A stretch of 64,000 nt of DNA from contig NZ_CP025624.1 of assembly GCF_002874965.1 (NCBI RefSeq), forward strand, positions 2,232,001-2,296,000. Direction: 5' to 3'. A model generated the notes under the pieces. It had not been told where the DNA came from. It saw only the letters and a program-made list of their open reading frames with translations, and did no database searches. This document shows, one piece after another, positions 37,121 through 48,124 of the stretch. The stretch is from Pseudomonas sp. NC02. Its GTDB lineage: Bacteria; Pseudomonadota; Gammaproteobacteria; Pseudomonadales; Pseudomonadaceae. A program made the position numbers and the translations under genes. Numbering within the stretch: the first letter of the stretch is position 1; every line of letters begins with the position of its first letter.

Positions 37121-39685
37121 ATGGTTCAAGTTCGCAAACTGGTGTTAGCAATAGCGGCCGCCTCGGCGCTGTCCTCCGGTATGGCGCAAGCACTGCAGCT
37201 TGGGGAGATGACCCTCAAGTCGAAGCTGAACCAGCCGCTGTCGGTGGAAATCGAGTTGCTCGATGTCGGTGGCCTGACCGCCTCCGAGATCACCCCCAGC
37301 CTCGCGTCGTCCCAGGCCTTTGTGGATGCGGGCGTCGATCGCCAGGCGTTCCTGAACGACCTGACCTTTACCCCGGTGGTCAATCCCAACGGCCGCAGTG
37401 TGGTGCGTGTCACCTCCAGCAAGCCGCTGCCGGATTCCTACGTGCGTTTCCTGCTGCAGGTGCAATGGCCCAACGGTCGCCTGATGCGCGACTACAGCGT
37501 GTTGCTGGACCCGGCCAAGTTCGACCAGTCGACCCCGGCCGCCGGTGCACCTGCACCCACGCCACGCTTGAGTGCGCCTGCGACGACGGCTCCGGCAGTC
37601 ACCAAGGCCAAGGAACACACCACGACTTCCCGTGACACCTTGTGGGAAATCGCCGCGAAAAACCGCAATGGCGCCTCGGTGCAGCAGACCATGCTGGCCA
37701 TTCAGGCGCTGAACCCTGACGCCTTTATCGACGGCAACATCAACCGCATGAAAACCGGCCAGGTCCTGCGCCTGCCGGATTCGGGGCAAAGCACCAGCCT
37801 GCCGCAGCCCGAGGCGATTGCTGAAGTGACGGCGCAAAACGCGGCGTGGCGCGAGGGCCGCCGTGGCGGCAATCAGCTCGCCGGCAAGGCGCAGCTGGAT
37901 GCGACCAAGCGTACCCAGGCGGGTAATGCACCGTCGCAGACCAATACCAAGGACAATTTGAGCCTGGTCTCGGCCGAAGCGGCCAGGAAAGGCGGGAAGG
38001 GCGCGGCGGGCGACAGCCGGGCCTTGAACAACAAGCTGGCGGTGACCCAGGAAAGCCTGGATTCGACCCGTCGCGAGAACGAAGAACTGAAAAGCCGCAT
38101 GGCTGACCTGCAAAGTCAGCTGGACAAGCTGCAGCGGCTGATCGAGCTCAAGAACAACCAGCTGGCCAAGTTGCAGACCCCGGGTGGCGCTGCGGCGCAG
38201 CCTGCTGCAACGGCGGCGATGCCGGCCGAGCTGGCTGCACAACCGGCGGCGCCGGCAACGGCAGCTCCGGCAGCAACCCCTGCGGCTGCGCCGGTCGAGA
38301 CCCCGGTCAAGCCGGATGCGGCGCCTGCCAGCACTGAAGGTAAATTCAATGACCTGCTGACCAACCCGATCGTGCTGGGGGTGATCGGCGGCGCAGCGGG
38401 TTTGCTGGTGCTGTTGCTTCTGCTGCTGTGGGCCCGTCATCGCAATGCGCGCCTTGAAGAAGAAAAGCACCTGCGCATGGCGCGGGCCCTGGCTGAAGAG
38501 CCGGAATTTGCGCCGAACATTGATCACGACCTGCCATCTGACAGTTTCGAAGGCCTTGATGTACCGCCGCCGAACGTCAAGCTGGCTCCAGCTCCAGCTC
38601 CAGCTCCAGCCCCGGCGGCGGTGGTTGCCCCGGTGATTGCGCCGGTGGTCGCACCTGTTGCTGTGCAGCGTCCGACCGACGCCCTGGCGCAAGCCCAGTC
38701 GCATATCGACCGTGGCCACCTGAACCAGGCTGCGGAAGTGCTGGAAGATGCAATCAAGCAAGAGCCCGCCCGCAGTGACCTGCGTCTCAAGCTGATGGAA
38801 GTCCACGGCTTGCAGGGTAACAAGGACGGATTTGTCACCCAGGAGCGCCAGTTGGTCGCCAATGGCGACAACCATGCCCAGGTCGAACAGCTGAAAAGCC
38901 GCTTCCCGGCCATGGCCGTGTTCGCAGCAGGCGTCAGCGCTGCCGTTGCCGCTGCCGCTCTCGACGCCCAATACGTCAAGGACCTGCTCAAGGACGACCC
39001 GGCACCGCCTGCACCTGAGCCTGCGCCGGACGCGTTTGACACTGACTTCGACCTCAGCCTGGACGATCTGGAGGCTGCTTCGCCAGCTGTGGTCCGCCCG
39101 ACGTCGGACGACGACCTGAGCTTTGAATCGGTGCTGCAACAGCAGACCGAGGCCAAGGCCAGCGCGGAAGACCTCTCGGATTTCGACCTGGACCTGCAAC
39201 TCGATCCACCCTCGTCGACCCAGTCAGACGACGACTTCCTCTCCGGCCTTGAAGACCAGATGAAGGACCTGCCGCCGGTAGAGCCGCCGACACTGACGCC
39301 GGCCGACCTGGATGACCTCGACCTGCCTGAGGATTTCGACCTGTCCCTGGCCGACGAACCCGAGGCGCCTGCAGCGGCCAAGCCGGACGCGTTTGCGTCG
39401 GAGCTTGATGATGTCAACGCCGAGCTGGATCGCCTGTCGCAAAGCCTGGAACATCCGCCAATCGAACCGTCCTTCACCGCCGACGACGCGGCGTTGGGTG
39501 GCGATGAGCCGGAATTCGACTTCCTCTCGGGTACCGACGAAGTGGCCACCAAGCTCGACCTGGCGCAGGCCTACATCGACATGGGCGATGCCGACGGTGC
39601 GCGGGACATTCTTGGCGAGGTGCTCAAGGAAGGCGATGACGGTCAGAAGGGCGAGGCCAAGGAAATGCTCAGCCGGCTGGCTTGA
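37121..39685 (+). CDS. fimV: FimV, polar peptidoglycan-binding motility/secretion hub protein
   Basis: The 854-residue product begins with a signal peptide (MVQVRKLVLAIAAASALSSG, cleavage near AQA), then the FimV N-terminal domain (LQLGEMTLKSKLNQPLSVEI), a LysM-like peptidoglycan-binding domain (about residues 165-225, DTLWEIAAKNRNG), a coiled coil (LDSTRRENEELKSRMADLQS), a Pro/Ala-rich stretch, one membrane span (IVLGVIGGAAGLLVLLLLLL), an acidic cytoplasmic region with TPR-like segments, and the conserved C-terminal motif LDLAQAYIDMGDADGARDIL. FimV organises type IV pili and polar signalling in Pseudomonas. AAGGA precedes ATG 37121. Confidence 0.95.
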   Translation: MVQVRKLVLAIAAASALSSGMAQALQLGEMTLKSKLNQPLSVEIELLDVGGLTASEITPSLASSQAFVDAGVDRQAFLNDLTFTPVVNPNGRSVVRVTSSKPLPDSYVRFLLQVQWPNGRLMRDYSVLLDPAKFDQSTPAAGAPAPTPRLSAPATTAPAVTKAKEHTTTSRDTLWEIAAKNRNGASVQQTMLAIQALNPDAFIDGNINRMKTGQVLRLPDSGQSTSLPQPEAIAEVTAQNAAWREGRRGGNQLAGKAQLDATKRTQAGNAPSQTNTKDNLSLVSAEAARKGGKGAAGDSRALNNKLAVTQESLDSTRRENEELKSRMADLQSQLDKLQRLIELKNNQLAKLQTPGGAAAQPAATAAMPAELAAQPAAPATAAPAATPAAAPVETPVKPDAAPASTEGKFNDLLTNPIVLGVIGGAAGLLVLLLLLLWARHRNARLEEEKHLRMARALAEEPEFAPNIDHDLPSDSFEGLDVPPPNVKLAPAPAPAPAPAAVVAPVIAPVVAPVAVQRPTDALAQAQSHIDRGHLNQAAEVLEDAIKQEPARSDLRLKLMEVHGLQGNKDGFVTQERQLVANGDNHAQVEQLKSRFPAMAVFAAGVSAAVAAAALDAQYVKDLLKDDPAPPAPEPAPDAFDTDFDLSLDDLEAASPAVVRPTSDDDLSFESVLQQQTEAKASAEDLSDFDLDLQLDPPSSTQSDDDFLSGLEDQMKDLPPVEPPTLTPADLDDLDLPEDFDLSLADEPEAPAAAKPDAFASELDDVNAELDRLSQSLEHPPIEPSFTADDAALGGDEPEFDFLSGTDEVATKLDLAQAYIDMGDADGARDILGEVLKEGDDGQKGEAKEMLSRLA

Positions 39686-39701
39686 TACGCGCGGTAAATA
39701 C

Positions 39702-39729
39702 AACGGCAGCCTTCGGGCTGCCGTTTTGC
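39702..39729 (+). terminator. rho-independent terminator after fimV
   Basis: ACGGCAGC and GCTGCCGT pair around CTTCGG and end in TTTT. Confidence 0.8.
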
Positions 39730-39841
39730 CATCCAGGCACCAAACCCATGGCGTCCCAGGCGCACGGCCTTATAATGGCCGCCTTTGCGCAACTCATCGG
39801 GCTCTCAGTTCTTGGCAAATATAGATAACGCGGCCGCCGAA

Positions 39842-40666
39842 ATGGCGGCCGCAGGCTTTTTCAGAATCGCCCTGGGCGTGGAATACAAAGGCTCGCGCTA
39901 TCGTGGCTGGCAACGCCAGGCCTCCGGTGTGCCGACGGTGCAGGAAACCCTGGAGAAGGCCCTGTCGAAAGTCGCCGACTCACCGGTGTCGCTGATGTGC
40001 GCCGGGCGGACCGATGCCGGCGTGCACGCTTGCGGGCAAGTGGTGCACTTTGACACTCAGGCCGAGCGCTCGATGAAGGCATGGGTGATGGGCGCCAATA
40101 TCAACTTGCCCCACGACGTCAGCGTCAGTTGGGCCAAGGTAATGCCGGCGGACTTTCACGCGCGCTTCAAGGCCATCGCCCGGCGTTATCGCTATGTGAT
40201 CTACAACGATCAGATCCGCCCGGCCCATCTCAACGAAGAAATCACCTGGAACCACCGCCCGCTGGACGCCGAGCGCATGGCCGAGGCGGCCCAGCATCTT
40301 GTAGGTATCCACGATTTCAGCGCGTTCCGTGCCGGCCAGTGCCAGGCCAAGTCGCCGATCAAGGAAGTCCATCACCTGCGGGTGACGCGCCACGGCAAGA
40401 TGATCGTGCTGGATATCCGCGCCGGCGCGTTCCTGCACCATATGGTGCGCAATATCGCCGGGGTGCTGATGACCATCGGTACCGGCGAACGCCCGGTGGA
40501 ATGGGCCAGGGAAGTCCTGGAAAGCCGGATTCGCCGTACCGGCGGCGTCACGGCGCATCCGTTCGGCCTGTACCTGGTGGATGTGGAGTACCGCGACGAG
40601 TTCGAATTGCCCCAGCGATTCATCGGGCCACACTTCCTCACAGGTTTCAGCGAACTTGGCGGCTGA
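39842..40666 (+). CDS. truA: tRNA pseudouridine(38-40) synthase
   Basis: The product (274 residues from ATG 39842) has the TruA signature: FRIALGVEYKGSRYRGWQRQ, the catalytic aspartate in CAGRTDAGVHACGQV, and FHARFKAIARRYRYVIYN. It isomerises uridines 38-40 in the anticodon arm. The start is uncertain: no good ribosome site precedes 39842, and an in-frame TTG at 39785 would add 19 residues. trpF follows after 63 bp. Confidence 0.95.
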   Translation: MAAAGFFRIALGVEYKGSRYRGWQRQASGVPTVQETLEKALSKVADSPVSLMCAGRTDAGVHACGQVVHFDTQAERSMKAWVMGANINLPHDVSVSWAKVMPADFHARFKAIARRYRYVIYNDQIRPAHLNEEITWNHRPLDAERMAEAAQHLVGIHDFSAFRAGQCQAKSPIKEVHHLRVTRHGKMIVLDIRAGAFLHHMVRNIAGVLMTIGTGERPVEWAREVLESRIRRTGGVTAHPFGLYLVDVEYRDEFELPQRFIGPHFLTGFSELGG

Positions 40667-40729
40667 CGCCCTCAAAAGCATTTGTTACCATCCGGGACTT
40701 TCCCGGACACGCCCTGAGGTTTCATCGAC

Positions 40730-41362
40730 ATGTCTGCCGTTCGCAGCAAGATTTGCGGGATTACCCGCATAGAAGACGCGTTGGCGGCGGTCGAGGCGGG
40801 GGCCGATGCCATCGGTTTCGTGTTTTATGCCAAAAGCCCGCGGGCGGTGAATGTGTTGCGGGCGCGGGCGATCATTGCCGCGTTGCCGCCGTTCGTGACC
40901 ACCGTGGGGTTGTTCGTCAACGCCAGCCGCTGCGAGCTCAATGAAACCCTCGACGCCGTGCAACTGGACATGCTGCAGTTCCATGGCGATGAGAGTCCGG
41001 ACGAGTGCGAGAGCTACCAGCGCCCGTACATCAAGGCGCTGCGGGTCAAGGCCGGGGACGATATTGCTGCGGCATGCGCTGCCTATGGCGGGGCTCGCGG
41101 GATTCTTCTCGACACCTACGTCGAAGGCGTTCCCGGTGGTACGGGCGAGGCGTTTGACTGGTCGTTGATTCCCGAAGGGTTGAGCAAGCCGATTATCCTC
41201 GCGGGCGGCCTGAATCCGGACAACGTGGCCAGTGCCATCCAGCAGGTTCGGCCGTATGCCGTGGACGTCAGCGGTGGGGTAGAGCAGGGCAAGGGCATCA
41301 AGGATCACGCAAGGATTCGCGCATTCATGCAGGCCGTGCGCGACAGCAGCGGGACGATGTGA
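40730..41362 (+). CDS. trpF: phosphoribosylanthranilate isomerase
   Basis: The 210-residue product is a (beta/alpha)8 barrel of the TrpF family: [11 protein letters not shown] with the catalytic cysteine near residue 8, [37 protein letters not shown] with the catalytic aspartate, and [10 protein letters not shown]. It catalyses the third step of tryptophan synthesis after anthranilate. Placement between truA and accD, away from other trp genes, is usual in Pseudomonas. Confidence 0.97.
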   Translation: MSAVRSKICGITRIEDALAAVEAGADAIGFVFYAKSPRAVNVLRARAIIAALPPFVTTVGLFVNASRCELNETLDAVQLDMLQFHGDESPDECESYQRPYIKALRVKAGDDIAAACAAYGGARGILLDTYVEGVPGGTGEAFDWSLIPEGLSKPIILAGGLNPDNVASAIQQVRPYAVDVSGGVEQGKGIKDHARIRAFMQAVRDSSGTM

Positions 41363-41605
41363 CGGCTGGCAGTCTGCCGCCGTCCATAACTACCACTGTG
41401 TAAAACAGCCCGGCGCCGCCTGTGGGAGGCCCGGAAATGAAGTGGCAACCCTGCACGGCAGGTTGTCTGGAAGGCTGAGGGCACAGGCAGGAAATGGCTG
41501 GTCGAACGTCTGACCCCGTCCAGTTTGTGTCATCGCCACATATGAATTTAGCTCAAGGGCATACGCGGGGCTGTGTTCAAGCCACCGGTACTGGAGAAAG
41601 AAAGC

Positions 41606-42526
41606 ATGAGCAACTGGTTAGTAGACAAACTGATCCCTTCGATCATGCGTTCCGAGGTGAAGAAAAGCTCGGTTCCTGAAGGTCTTTGGCACAAGTGCCC
41701 ATCCTGCGACGCGGTGCTGTACCGCCCGGAGCTGGAAAAGACCCTGGACGTTTGCCCCAAGTGCAATCACCACATGCGTATCGGCGCCCGCGCCCGCATT
41801 GATATTTTCCTCGACGCCGATGGTCGCTCCGAACTGGGCGCTGACCTGGAGCCGGTTGACCGTTTGAAGTTCCGCGACGGCAAGAAGTACAAGGACCGCC
41901 TGACCGCGGCCCAGAAGCAGACCGGTGAAAAGGACGCGCTGATTTCCGTCAGCGGCAAGCTGCTAGGCATGCCGGTGGTGGTTTCGGCCTTCGAATTCTC
42001 CTTCATGGGCGGCTCGATGGGCGCCATCGTCGGTGAGCGTTTCGTACGTGCCGCCAACTACGCGCTGGAAAACCGTTGCCCGATGATCTGCTTCGCCGCC
42101 TCCGGTGGTGCGCGGATGCAGGAAGCACTGATCTCCCTGATGCAAATGGCCAAGACCTCCGCGGTACTGGCGCGTCTGCGCGAAGAAGGTATTCCGTTCA
42201 TCTCCGTGCTGACCGACCCGGTCTACGGCGGTGTGTCCGCCAGCCTGGCGATGCTGGGTGACGTGATCGTCGGTGAGCCGAAGGCGCTGATCGGCTTTGC
42301 CGGCCCGCGTGTTATCGAGCAGACCGTTCGCGAAAAACTGCCGGAAGGTTTCCAGCGCAGCGAGTTCCTGCTTGAGCACGGCGCGATCGATCTGATCATT
42401 CCGCGCGGCGAACTGCGTCCGCGCCTGGGTAGCCTGCTGGCGCAAATGATGGGCCTGCCGACACCTGTGTACGTCGCGCCTAAAATCGAGCCGATTGTCG
42501 TGCCACCGGTGCCTGCAAACATATGA
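41606..42526 (+). CDS. accD: acetyl-CoA carboxylase carboxyltransferase subunit beta
   Basis: The 306-residue product begins [20 protein letters not shown] and has the four-cysteine zinc ribbon (CPSCD...CPKCN, residues about 31-53), then the crotonase-type fold with [16 protein letters not shown] and [19 protein letters not shown]. With AccA it transfers the carboxyl group to acetyl-CoA for fatty-acid synthesis. GGAG lies 9 nt before ATG 41606. The folC start codon overlaps its stop by 4 nt. Confidence 0.98.
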   Translation: MSNWLVDKLIPSIMRSEVKKSSVPEGLWHKCPSCDAVLYRPELEKTLDVCPKCNHHMRIGARARIDIFLDADGRSELGADLEPVDRLKFRDGKKYKDRLTAAQKQTGEKDALISVSGKLLGMPVVVSAFEFSFMGGSMGAIVGERFVRAANYALENRCPMICFAASGGARMQEALISLMQMAKTSAVLARLREEGIPFISVLTDPVYGGVSASLAMLGDVIVGEPKALIGFAGPRVIEQTVREKLPEGFQRSEFLLEHGAIDLIIPRGELRPRLGSLLAQMMGLPTPVYVAPKIEPIVVPPVPANI

Positions 42527-43830
42527 CCCAACGTACCCTGGGCGAATGGCTCGCCTACCTTGAGCAGTTGCATCCGTCAGCCATCGACATGGGCCTGGAG
42601 CGCTCGCAACAGGTAGCGGCCCGCCTCGGGTTGGGCCGGCCGGCGCCGCGTGTGATCACGGTGACCGGCACCAACGGCAAGGGCTCTACCTGCGCCTTTG
42701 TCGCGGCCTTGCTGCAAGCCCAGGGCCTGAAGGTCGGCGTGTACAACTCGCCGCACCTGCTGCGCTACAACGAGCGGGTGCAGCTCAATGGCGTCGAAGC
42801 CACTGACGAGCAACTCTGCGAAGCCTTCGCCGCACTTGATGCCGGGCGTGGCGAGATTTCCCTGACCTATTTCGAGATGGGCACCCTGGCGGCGTTCTGG
42901 CTGTTCGAGCGTGCGCAGCTGGATGTAGTGGTGCTGGAAGTCGGCCTGGGTGGGCGTCTGGACACGGTCAACGTGGTGGATGCCGACCTGGCGCTGATTA
43001 CCAGTATTGGCGTCGACCATGCGGACTACCTGGGTAACACCCGTGAGTCCGTGGCCTATGAAAAAGCCGGGATCTTCCGCCAGGGCAAGCCTGCACTGTG
43101 CGGCGACCTGGACCCGCCGCATACCTTGCTGGACAAGGTGCGCGAGCTGGATTGCCCGTTCTTCCTGCGCGGGCGTGATTTCAATCTCGAGATTGGCGAC
43201 CAATTCTGGCAATGGCGCGGGCTTGACGCGCGTGGTCAAACTGTTGAGTTGCGCGACTTGCCACTGCTGAACCTGCCGATGGAAAACGCGGCGCTCGCGC
43301 TGCAAGCCTACCTGTTGCTGGATTTGCCCTGGCATGCCGAGCAGATTGCCGCTACGTTGCAGGCTACTCGCGTGGTGGGGCGCCTTGACCGGCGCACGTT
43401 CGACTGGGAGGGCAAGCGCCTGAACCTGCTGCTGGACGTGGGGCATAACCCTCACGCCGCTGAATACCTGGCCAGGCGCCTGGCACGCACGCCGCCCGCC
43501 GGTCGCCGCCTCGCGGTGTTCGGGTTGTTGTCCGACAAGGACCTGGACGGCGTGGTTGCACCCTTGCTGGGCGACGTCCAGGCCTGGGCGGTTGCACCGC
43601 TGGATACGTCCCGCAGTCGTCCTGCCATCGAGTTGCAGGTTGCCTTGCAGAACCTTGGCGCGTCCGTGACGTCCCATGCAAGCGTGACAGCCGCCCTGGA
43701 AGCCCAGTGCGCGGTTGCGACGCCTGAGGATGAGATTCTGTTGTTCGGATCATTTTATTGTGTTGCCGAGGCGCTCGAATGGTTGGCCCGGCGCTCCACG
43801 GAGGAAGCTGCACATGGCATTACTGGATAG
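42523..43830 (+). CDS. folC: bifunctional folylpolyglutamate/dihydrofolate synthase
   Basis: The 435-residue product is a Mur-ligase family enzyme: P-loop [58 protein letters not shown], and a C-terminal domain with [14 protein letters not shown]. It adds glutamate to dihydropteroate and folates. ATG at 42523 overlaps the accD stop (ATGA), so translation is coupled. The SPOR gene starts 17 nt before its end. Confidence 0.97.
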   Translation: MTQRTLGEWLAYLEQLHPSAIDMGLERSQQVAARLGLGRPAPRVITVTGTNGKGSTCAFVAALLQAQGLKVGVYNSPHLLRYNERVQLNGVEATDEQLCEAFAALDAGRGEISLTYFEMGTLAAFWLFERAQLDVVVLEVGLGGRLDTVNVVDADLALITSIGVDHADYLGNTRESVAYEKAGIFRQGKPALCGDLDPPHTLLDKVRELDCPFFLRGRDFNLEIGDQFWQWRGLDARGQTVELRDLPLLNLPMENAALALQAYLLLDLPWHAEQIAATLQATRVVGRLDRRTFDWEGKRLNLLLDVGHNPHAAEYLARRLARTPPAGRRLAVFGLLSDKDLDGVVAPLLGDVQAWAVAPLDTSRSRPAIELQVALQNLGASVTSHASVTAALEAQCAVATPEDEILLFGSFYCVAEALEWLARRSTEEAAHGITG

Positions 43831-44476
43831 CGCATACAAGCAGCGAATGGTTGGAGCCCTGGTCCTGGTGGCGTTGGCGGTGATTTTCCTGCCGATGCTG
43901 TTTTCCCGTCAGGATGAGCAGCGCCAAGTGACCGTTGAAGCGCCAGCTGCGCCCCAGGCGCCTGCGGTGCCTCAGGTTCAGGTTGAGCCGGTGGTGGTTC
44001 CCGAGCCGCAAGCGCTGCCGGAAGAAGAGCCGGTGCCGACCGATGACGAAGTGGCTGCACAGCAAGCGCCGTCGATGCCGGTGCAGCCGAGCGTGCCGGT
44101 GGTTAAGCCTGCGCCTGCTGCTCCTGCAGTTGCTGCGAAGCCTGCGGCGCCGGCGCCAGCACCAAAACCTGTGGCCCCGCAACCTGCGGCACCGGGCAAG
44201 CCGGACGTGGGCCAGAGCCGTATTGACCCGAATGGCTTGCCGATCAGCTGGTCGATCCAGCTGGCCAGCCTGGCTAACCGCGAAAGTGCTGATGCGTTGC
44301 AGAAGAAGCTGCGCACCCAGGGTTACAACGCCTATATCCGCAGCGCCGATGGCAAGAACCGGGTATTCATCGGGCCGCTGATCGAGCGGGCTGAAGCCGA
44401 TCGCCTGCGGGACCTGTTGGATCGCCAGCAGAACCTCAAGGGTTTTGTGGTTCGCTTCCAGCCCGAAAAAGGCTGA
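43814..44476 (+). CDS. SPOR-domain protein (DedD-like)
   Basis: The 220-residue product begins [20 protein letters not shown], has one membrane span (about residues 13-32, ending IFLPMLFS), a long Pro/Ala/Val-rich periplasmic linker, and a C-terminal SPOR domain (WSIQLASLANRESADALQKK to about residue 218) that binds denuded septal peptidoglycan. This layout matches DedD-type division proteins. The start overlaps folC by 17 nt, so it belongs to the accD-folC transcript. Confidence 0.92.
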   Translation: MALLDSAYKQRMVGALVLVALAVIFLPMLFSRQDEQRQVTVEAPAAPQAPAVPQVQVEPVVVPEPQALPEEEPVPTDDEVAAQQAPSMPVQPSVPVVKPAPAAPAVAAKPAAPAPAPKPVAPQPAAPGKPDVGQSRIDPNGLPISWSIQLASLANRESADALQKKLRTQGYNAYIRSADGKNRVFIGPLIERAEADRLRDLLDRQQNLKGFVVRFQPEKG

Positions 44477-44508
44477 GGCTGCAAGGATTCAAGCTGGGAT
44501 GCGGTCAA

Positions 44509-44597
44509 TGTGGGAGCGGGCTTGCTCGCGAAGCGGCGTATCAGTCAGCAGATTTATTGGCTGCCCCACCGCCTTCGCGAGCAGGCCCGCTCCCACA
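44509..44597. repeat. REPIN: inverted pair of family 3 REPs
   Basis: TGTGGGAGCGGGCTTGCTCG at the left end and CGAGCAGGCCCGCTCCCACA at the right end form an inverted pair between the SPOR gene and cvpA. Confidence 0.85.
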
Positions 44598-44730
44598 AGT
44601 GTTTTGGGTGTGCCGCAACAGGCCGGTTTCCCCTATAACTCATTGATTTCAAATGCACTGCCAATCACAGCTTACCGATAGCCCAGCGCTCTGCTAAAAT
44701 GCGCCGCCTTATCCGTCTGTAGGCTGAACT

Positions 44731-45288
44731 GTGCCATTTACCTGGGTTGATTGGGCGATCGTTGCAATCGTCGCCATCTCCGCTTTGATCAGTCTGAGCC
44801 GCGGCTTCGTCAAAGAAGCATTGTCGCTGCTGACATGGATCATCGCAGGAGTTGTAGCCTGGATGTTCGGCGGTTCATTGTCTGTCTACCTGGCCGGATA
44901 CATCGAGACACCTTCGGCTCGCGTCATCGCGGGCTGCGCCATCATGTTCATCGCCACGTTGTTGGTGGGGGCAATGGTCAATTATCTTATCGGCGAATTG
45001 ATACGCGTCACCGGCCTCTCCGGGACCGATCGATTTCTCGGCATGGCCTTCGGCGCCGCGCGTGGCGGCTTGCTGGTGGTCGTGGCGGTCGGGCTGTTGA
45101 GCCTGGGGCCGGTACAGCAGGATTCGTGGTGGCAGGAGTCGGTACTCGTGCCAAAATTTCTATTGGTTGCAGATTGGTCCAAAAACCTCATTTTGGGGTG
45201 GAGCAGTCAGTGGCTGGCCAGCGGGATCAGCGTACCCGCTGATCTTCCGTTCAAGGAACACCTCTTGCCGGCCAAAACGCCTCAGTAA
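44731..45288 (+). CDS. cvpA: CvpA family membrane protein
   Basis: The 185-residue product has about four membrane segments, beginning WVDWAIVAIVAISALISLSR; GFVKEALSLLTWIIAG and LGMAFGAARGGLLVVVAVGL are typical of CvpA, named for colicin V production. Its direct function is not settled. It ends 41 nt before purF, a pairing conserved in gammaproteobacteria, and is probably co-transcribed with it. The start codon here reads GTG (translated MPFTWVDW). Confidence 0.94.
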   Translation: MPFTWVDWAIVAIVAISALISLSRGFVKEALSLLTWIIAGVVAWMFGGSLSVYLAGYIETPSARVIAGCAIMFIATLLVGAMVNYLIGELIRVTGLSGTDRFLGMAFGAARGGLLVVVAVGLLSLGPVQQDSWWQESVLVPKFLLVADWSKNLILGWSSQWLASGISVPADLPFKEHLLPAKTPQ

Positions 45289-45329
45289 GTTGTGTTCAGT
45301 CAAGATTCATTAAGTAGGGGTTGCGTCGC

Positions 45330-46835
45330 ATGTGTGGCATCGTCGGTATCGTCGGTAAGTCGAACGTGAATCAGGCGCTGTATGACGCGCTAACCGTCCT
45401 CCAGCACCGCGGCCAGGATGCTGCCGGTATTGTGACCAGCCACGACGGCCGGTTATTCCTGCGCAAGGACAATGGTCTGGTGCGTGACGTGTTCCATCAG
45501 CGCCACATGCAGCGCCTGGTCGGGCACATGGGCATTGGCCACGTGCGCTACCCGACAGCGGGCAGCTCGACCTCGGCCGAAGCCCAGCCGTTCTACGTCA
45601 ACTCGCCCTATGGCATCACCCTGGCGCACAACGGCAACCTGACCAACGTTGAACAACTGGCCAAGGAGATTTACGAATCTGACCTGCGCCACGTCAACAC
45701 CAACTCGGACTCCGAAGTACTGCTGAACGTGTTCGCCCACGAGCTGGCCCAGCGCGGCAAGCTGCAGCCGACCGAAGAAGACGTGTTCGCTGCCGTGACT
45801 GACGTGCACAACCGCTGCGTCGGTGGCTATGCGGTAGTGGCGATGGTGACCGGCTACGGTATCGTCGGTTTCCGCGACCCCCACGGCATCCGCCCGATCG
45901 TGTTCGGCCAGCGTCATACCGACGAAGGCGTCGAGTACATGATCGCTTCCGAAAGCGTGTCCCTGGACGTGCTGGGCTTTACCCTGATTCGCGACCTGGC
46001 GCCGGGCGAAGCGGTCTACATCACTGAAGACGGCAAGCTGCACACCCGTCAGTGCGCACTGAACCCGAAACTTACCCCGTGCATCTTCGAACACGTCTAC
46101 CTGGCGCGTCCGGATTCGATCATCGACGGTGTTTCGGTGTACAAGGCGCGCCTGCGCATGGGCGAGAAGCTGGCGGACAAGATCCTGCGCGAGCGCCCGG
46201 ATCACGACATCGACGTGGTTATCCCGATCCCGGACACCAGCCGCACCGCTGCGCTGGAGTTGGCGAACCACCTGGGCGTGAAATTCCGCGAAGGCTTCGT
46301 CAAGAACCGTTACATCGGCCGTACCTTCATCATGCCTGGCCAGGCTGCGCGCAAGAAGTCGGTGCGCCAGAAGCTCAACGCGATCGAGCTGGAGTTCCGC
46401 GGCAAGAACGTGATGCTGGTGGATGACTCCATCGTACGCGGCACCACCTGCAAGCAGATCATCCAGATGGCCCGCGAAGCCGGTGCGAAGAACGTTTACT
46501 TCTGTTCCGCCGCGCCTGCCGTGCGTTACCCGAACGTGTACGGCATCGACATGCCGAGCGCCCACGAACTGATCGCCCACAACCGTTCGACCCAGGACGT
46601 TGCGGACCTGATCGGCGCCGACTGGCTGATCTACCAGGACCTGCCGGATCTGATCGAAGCCGTCGGTGGTGGCAAGATCAAGATCGAGGAGTTCGATTGC
46701 GCGGTGTTCGACGGCAAGTACGTCACCGGCGATGTCGACGAGGCCTACCTGAACAAGATCGAGCAGGCCCGTAACGATTCCTCGAAGATCAAGACCCAGG
46801 CGGTCAGCGCGATCATCGACCTGTACAACAACTGA
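45330..46835 (+). CDS. purF: amidophosphoribosyltransferase
   Basis: The 501-residue product begins MCGIVGIVG; Cys2 becomes the N-terminal nucleophile that releases ammonia from glutamine. RVGHM-type glutaminase signatures ([16 protein letters not shown]) follow, and the phosphoribosyltransferase half has [17 protein letters not shown]. It catalyses the first committed step of purine synthesis. I took ATG 45330 because Cys2 must follow the start methionine. A terminator separates it from metZ. Confidence 0.98.
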   Translation: MCGIVGIVGKSNVNQALYDALTVLQHRGQDAAGIVTSHDGRLFLRKDNGLVRDVFHQRHMQRLVGHMGIGHVRYPTAGSSTSAEAQPFYVNSPYGITLAHNGNLTNVEQLAKEIYESDLRHVNTNSDSEVLLNVFAHELAQRGKLQPTEEDVFAAVTDVHNRCVGGYAVVAMVTGYGIVGFRDPHGIRPIVFGQRHTDEGVEYMIASESVSLDVLGFTLIRDLAPGEAVYITEDGKLHTRQCALNPKLTPCIFEHVYLARPDSIIDGVSVYKARLRMGEKLADKILRERPDHDIDVVIPIPDTSRTAALELANHLGVKFREGFVKNRYIGRTFIMPGQAARKKSVRQKLNAIELEFRGKNVMLVDDSIVRGTTCKQIIQMAREAGAKNVYFCSAAPAVRYPNVYGIDMPSAHELIAHNRSTQDVADLIGADWLIYQDLPDLIEAVGGGKIKIEEFDCAVFDGKYVTGDVDEAYLNKIEQARNDSSKIKTQAVSAIIDLYNN

Positions 46836-46841
46836 GTAGAC

Positions 46842-46865
46842 ACCGGCCCTGAGGGGCCGGTTTTG
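46842..46865 (+). terminator. rho-independent terminator after purF
   Basis: ACCGGCCC and GGGCCGGT pair around a short TGAG loop and run into TTTTG. Confidence 0.8.
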
Positions 46866-46901
46866 TATCTTTGATAAAGCATTCGAGTTGAGGAGTAGAG
46901 C

Positions 46902-48113
46902 ATGAGTCAGGAATGGGATGCCGGTCGCTTGGACAGTGACCTCGATGGCGTAGCTTTCGATACCCTGGCTGTGCGCGCCGGCCAGCACCGCACCCCGGAA
47001 GGTGAGCACGGTGACCCGATGTTCTTTACCTCCAGCTATGTGTTCCGCACTGCGGCCGACGCCGCTGCGCGTTTTGCCGGTGAAGTGCCGGGCAACGTTT
47101 ATTCGCGTTACACCAACCCGACCGTGCGCGCGTTCGAAGAGCGTATCGCCGCGCTGGAAGGCGCCGAGCAGGCTGTCGCCACTGCCACGGGCATGGCCGC
47201 GATTCTCGCGGTAGTCATGAGCCTGTGCAGTGCCGGCGACCACGTCCTGGTATCGCGCAGCGTGTTTGGTTCGACCATCAGCCTGTTCGAAAAGTACTTC
47301 AAGCGTTTTGGTATTGAAGTCGACTACGTGCCGCTGGCGGACCTGTCCGGCTGGGACGCGGCCATCAAGGCCAACACCAAATTGCTGTTCGTCGAGTCGC
47401 CGTCCAATCCATTGGCCGAGCTGGTGGACATTGCCGCATTGTCCGAAGTGGCCCACGCCAAGGGCGCGATGCTGATCGTCGACAACTGCTTCTGCACCCC
47501 TGCATTGCAGCAGCCGCTGAAGCTGGGCGCAGACATCGTTGTGCACTCGGCCACCAAGTTCATCGACGGCCAGGGCCGTTGCATGGGGGGCGTGGTTGCC
47601 GGCCGCAGCGAGCAGATGAAGGAAGTGGTGGGCTTCTTGCGCACCGCCGGCCCGACCCTGAGCCCGTTCAACGCCTGGATCTTCCTTAAAGGCCTGGAGA
47701 CCTTGAGCCTGCGGATGAAGGCCCATTGTGCCAACGCCCAGGCCCTGGCCGAGTGGCTGGAGCAGCAGGACGGCATCGAGAAAGTCCACTACGCCGGGCT
47801 CAAGAGCCACCCGCAACACGAGTTGGCCCAGCGCCAGCAGCGTGGTTTCGGCGCCGTGGTGAGTTTCGAAGTCAAGGGCGGCAAAGAGGGCGCCTGGCGC
47901 TTTATCGATGCGACTCGCCTGATCTCCATCACCGCCAACCTGGGTGACAGCAAGACCACTATCACTCACCCGAGCACCACCTCCCACGGCCGCCTGGCGC
48001 CGCAGGAGCGTGAAGCTGCCGGGATTCGTGACAGCCTGATCCGCATTGCCGTGGGCCTGGAAGACGTCGCTGACCTGCAGGCCGACCTGGCCCGTGGGTT
48101 GGCTGCCCTGTGA
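46902..48113 (+). CDS. metZ: O-succinylhomoserine sulfhydrylase
   Basis: The 403-residue product is a Cys/Met-metabolism PLP enzyme: [40 protein letters not shown], and the PLP lysine in [20 protein letters not shown]. MetZ incorporates sulfide into O-succinylhomoserine to give homocysteine directly, the usual Pseudomonas route to methionine. GAGGAG precedes the ATG. Placement after cvpA-purF is conserved in the genus and supports MetZ over other family members. The next gene begins at or just after its stop. Confidence 0.95.
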   Translation: MSQEWDAGRLDSDLDGVAFDTLAVRAGQHRTPEGEHGDPMFFTSSYVFRTAADAAARFAGEVPGNVYSRYTNPTVRAFEERIAALEGAEQAVATATGMAAILAVVMSLCSAGDHVLVSRSVFGSTISLFEKYFKRFGIEVDYVPLADLSGWDAAIKANTKLLFVESPSNPLAELVDIAALSEVAHAKGAMLIVDNCFCTPALQQPLKLGADIVVHSATKFIDGQGRCMGGVVAGRSEQMKEVVGFLRTAGPTLSPFNAWIFLKGLETLSLRMKAHCANAQALAEWLEQQDGIEKVHYAGLKSHPQHELAQRQQRGFGAVVSFEVKGGKEGAWRFIDATRLISITANLGDSKTTITHPSTTSHGRLAPQEREAAGIRDSLIRIAVGLEDVADLQADLARGLAAL

Positions 48114-48124
48114 TCGAGTGGTCC

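Noticed and set aside
45453-47987. An 844-residue open frame on the minus strand across purF and metZ
   Set aside because: It is antisense to two well-conserved genes; long antisense frames are common in high-GC DNA, and the translation has no recognisable domain.
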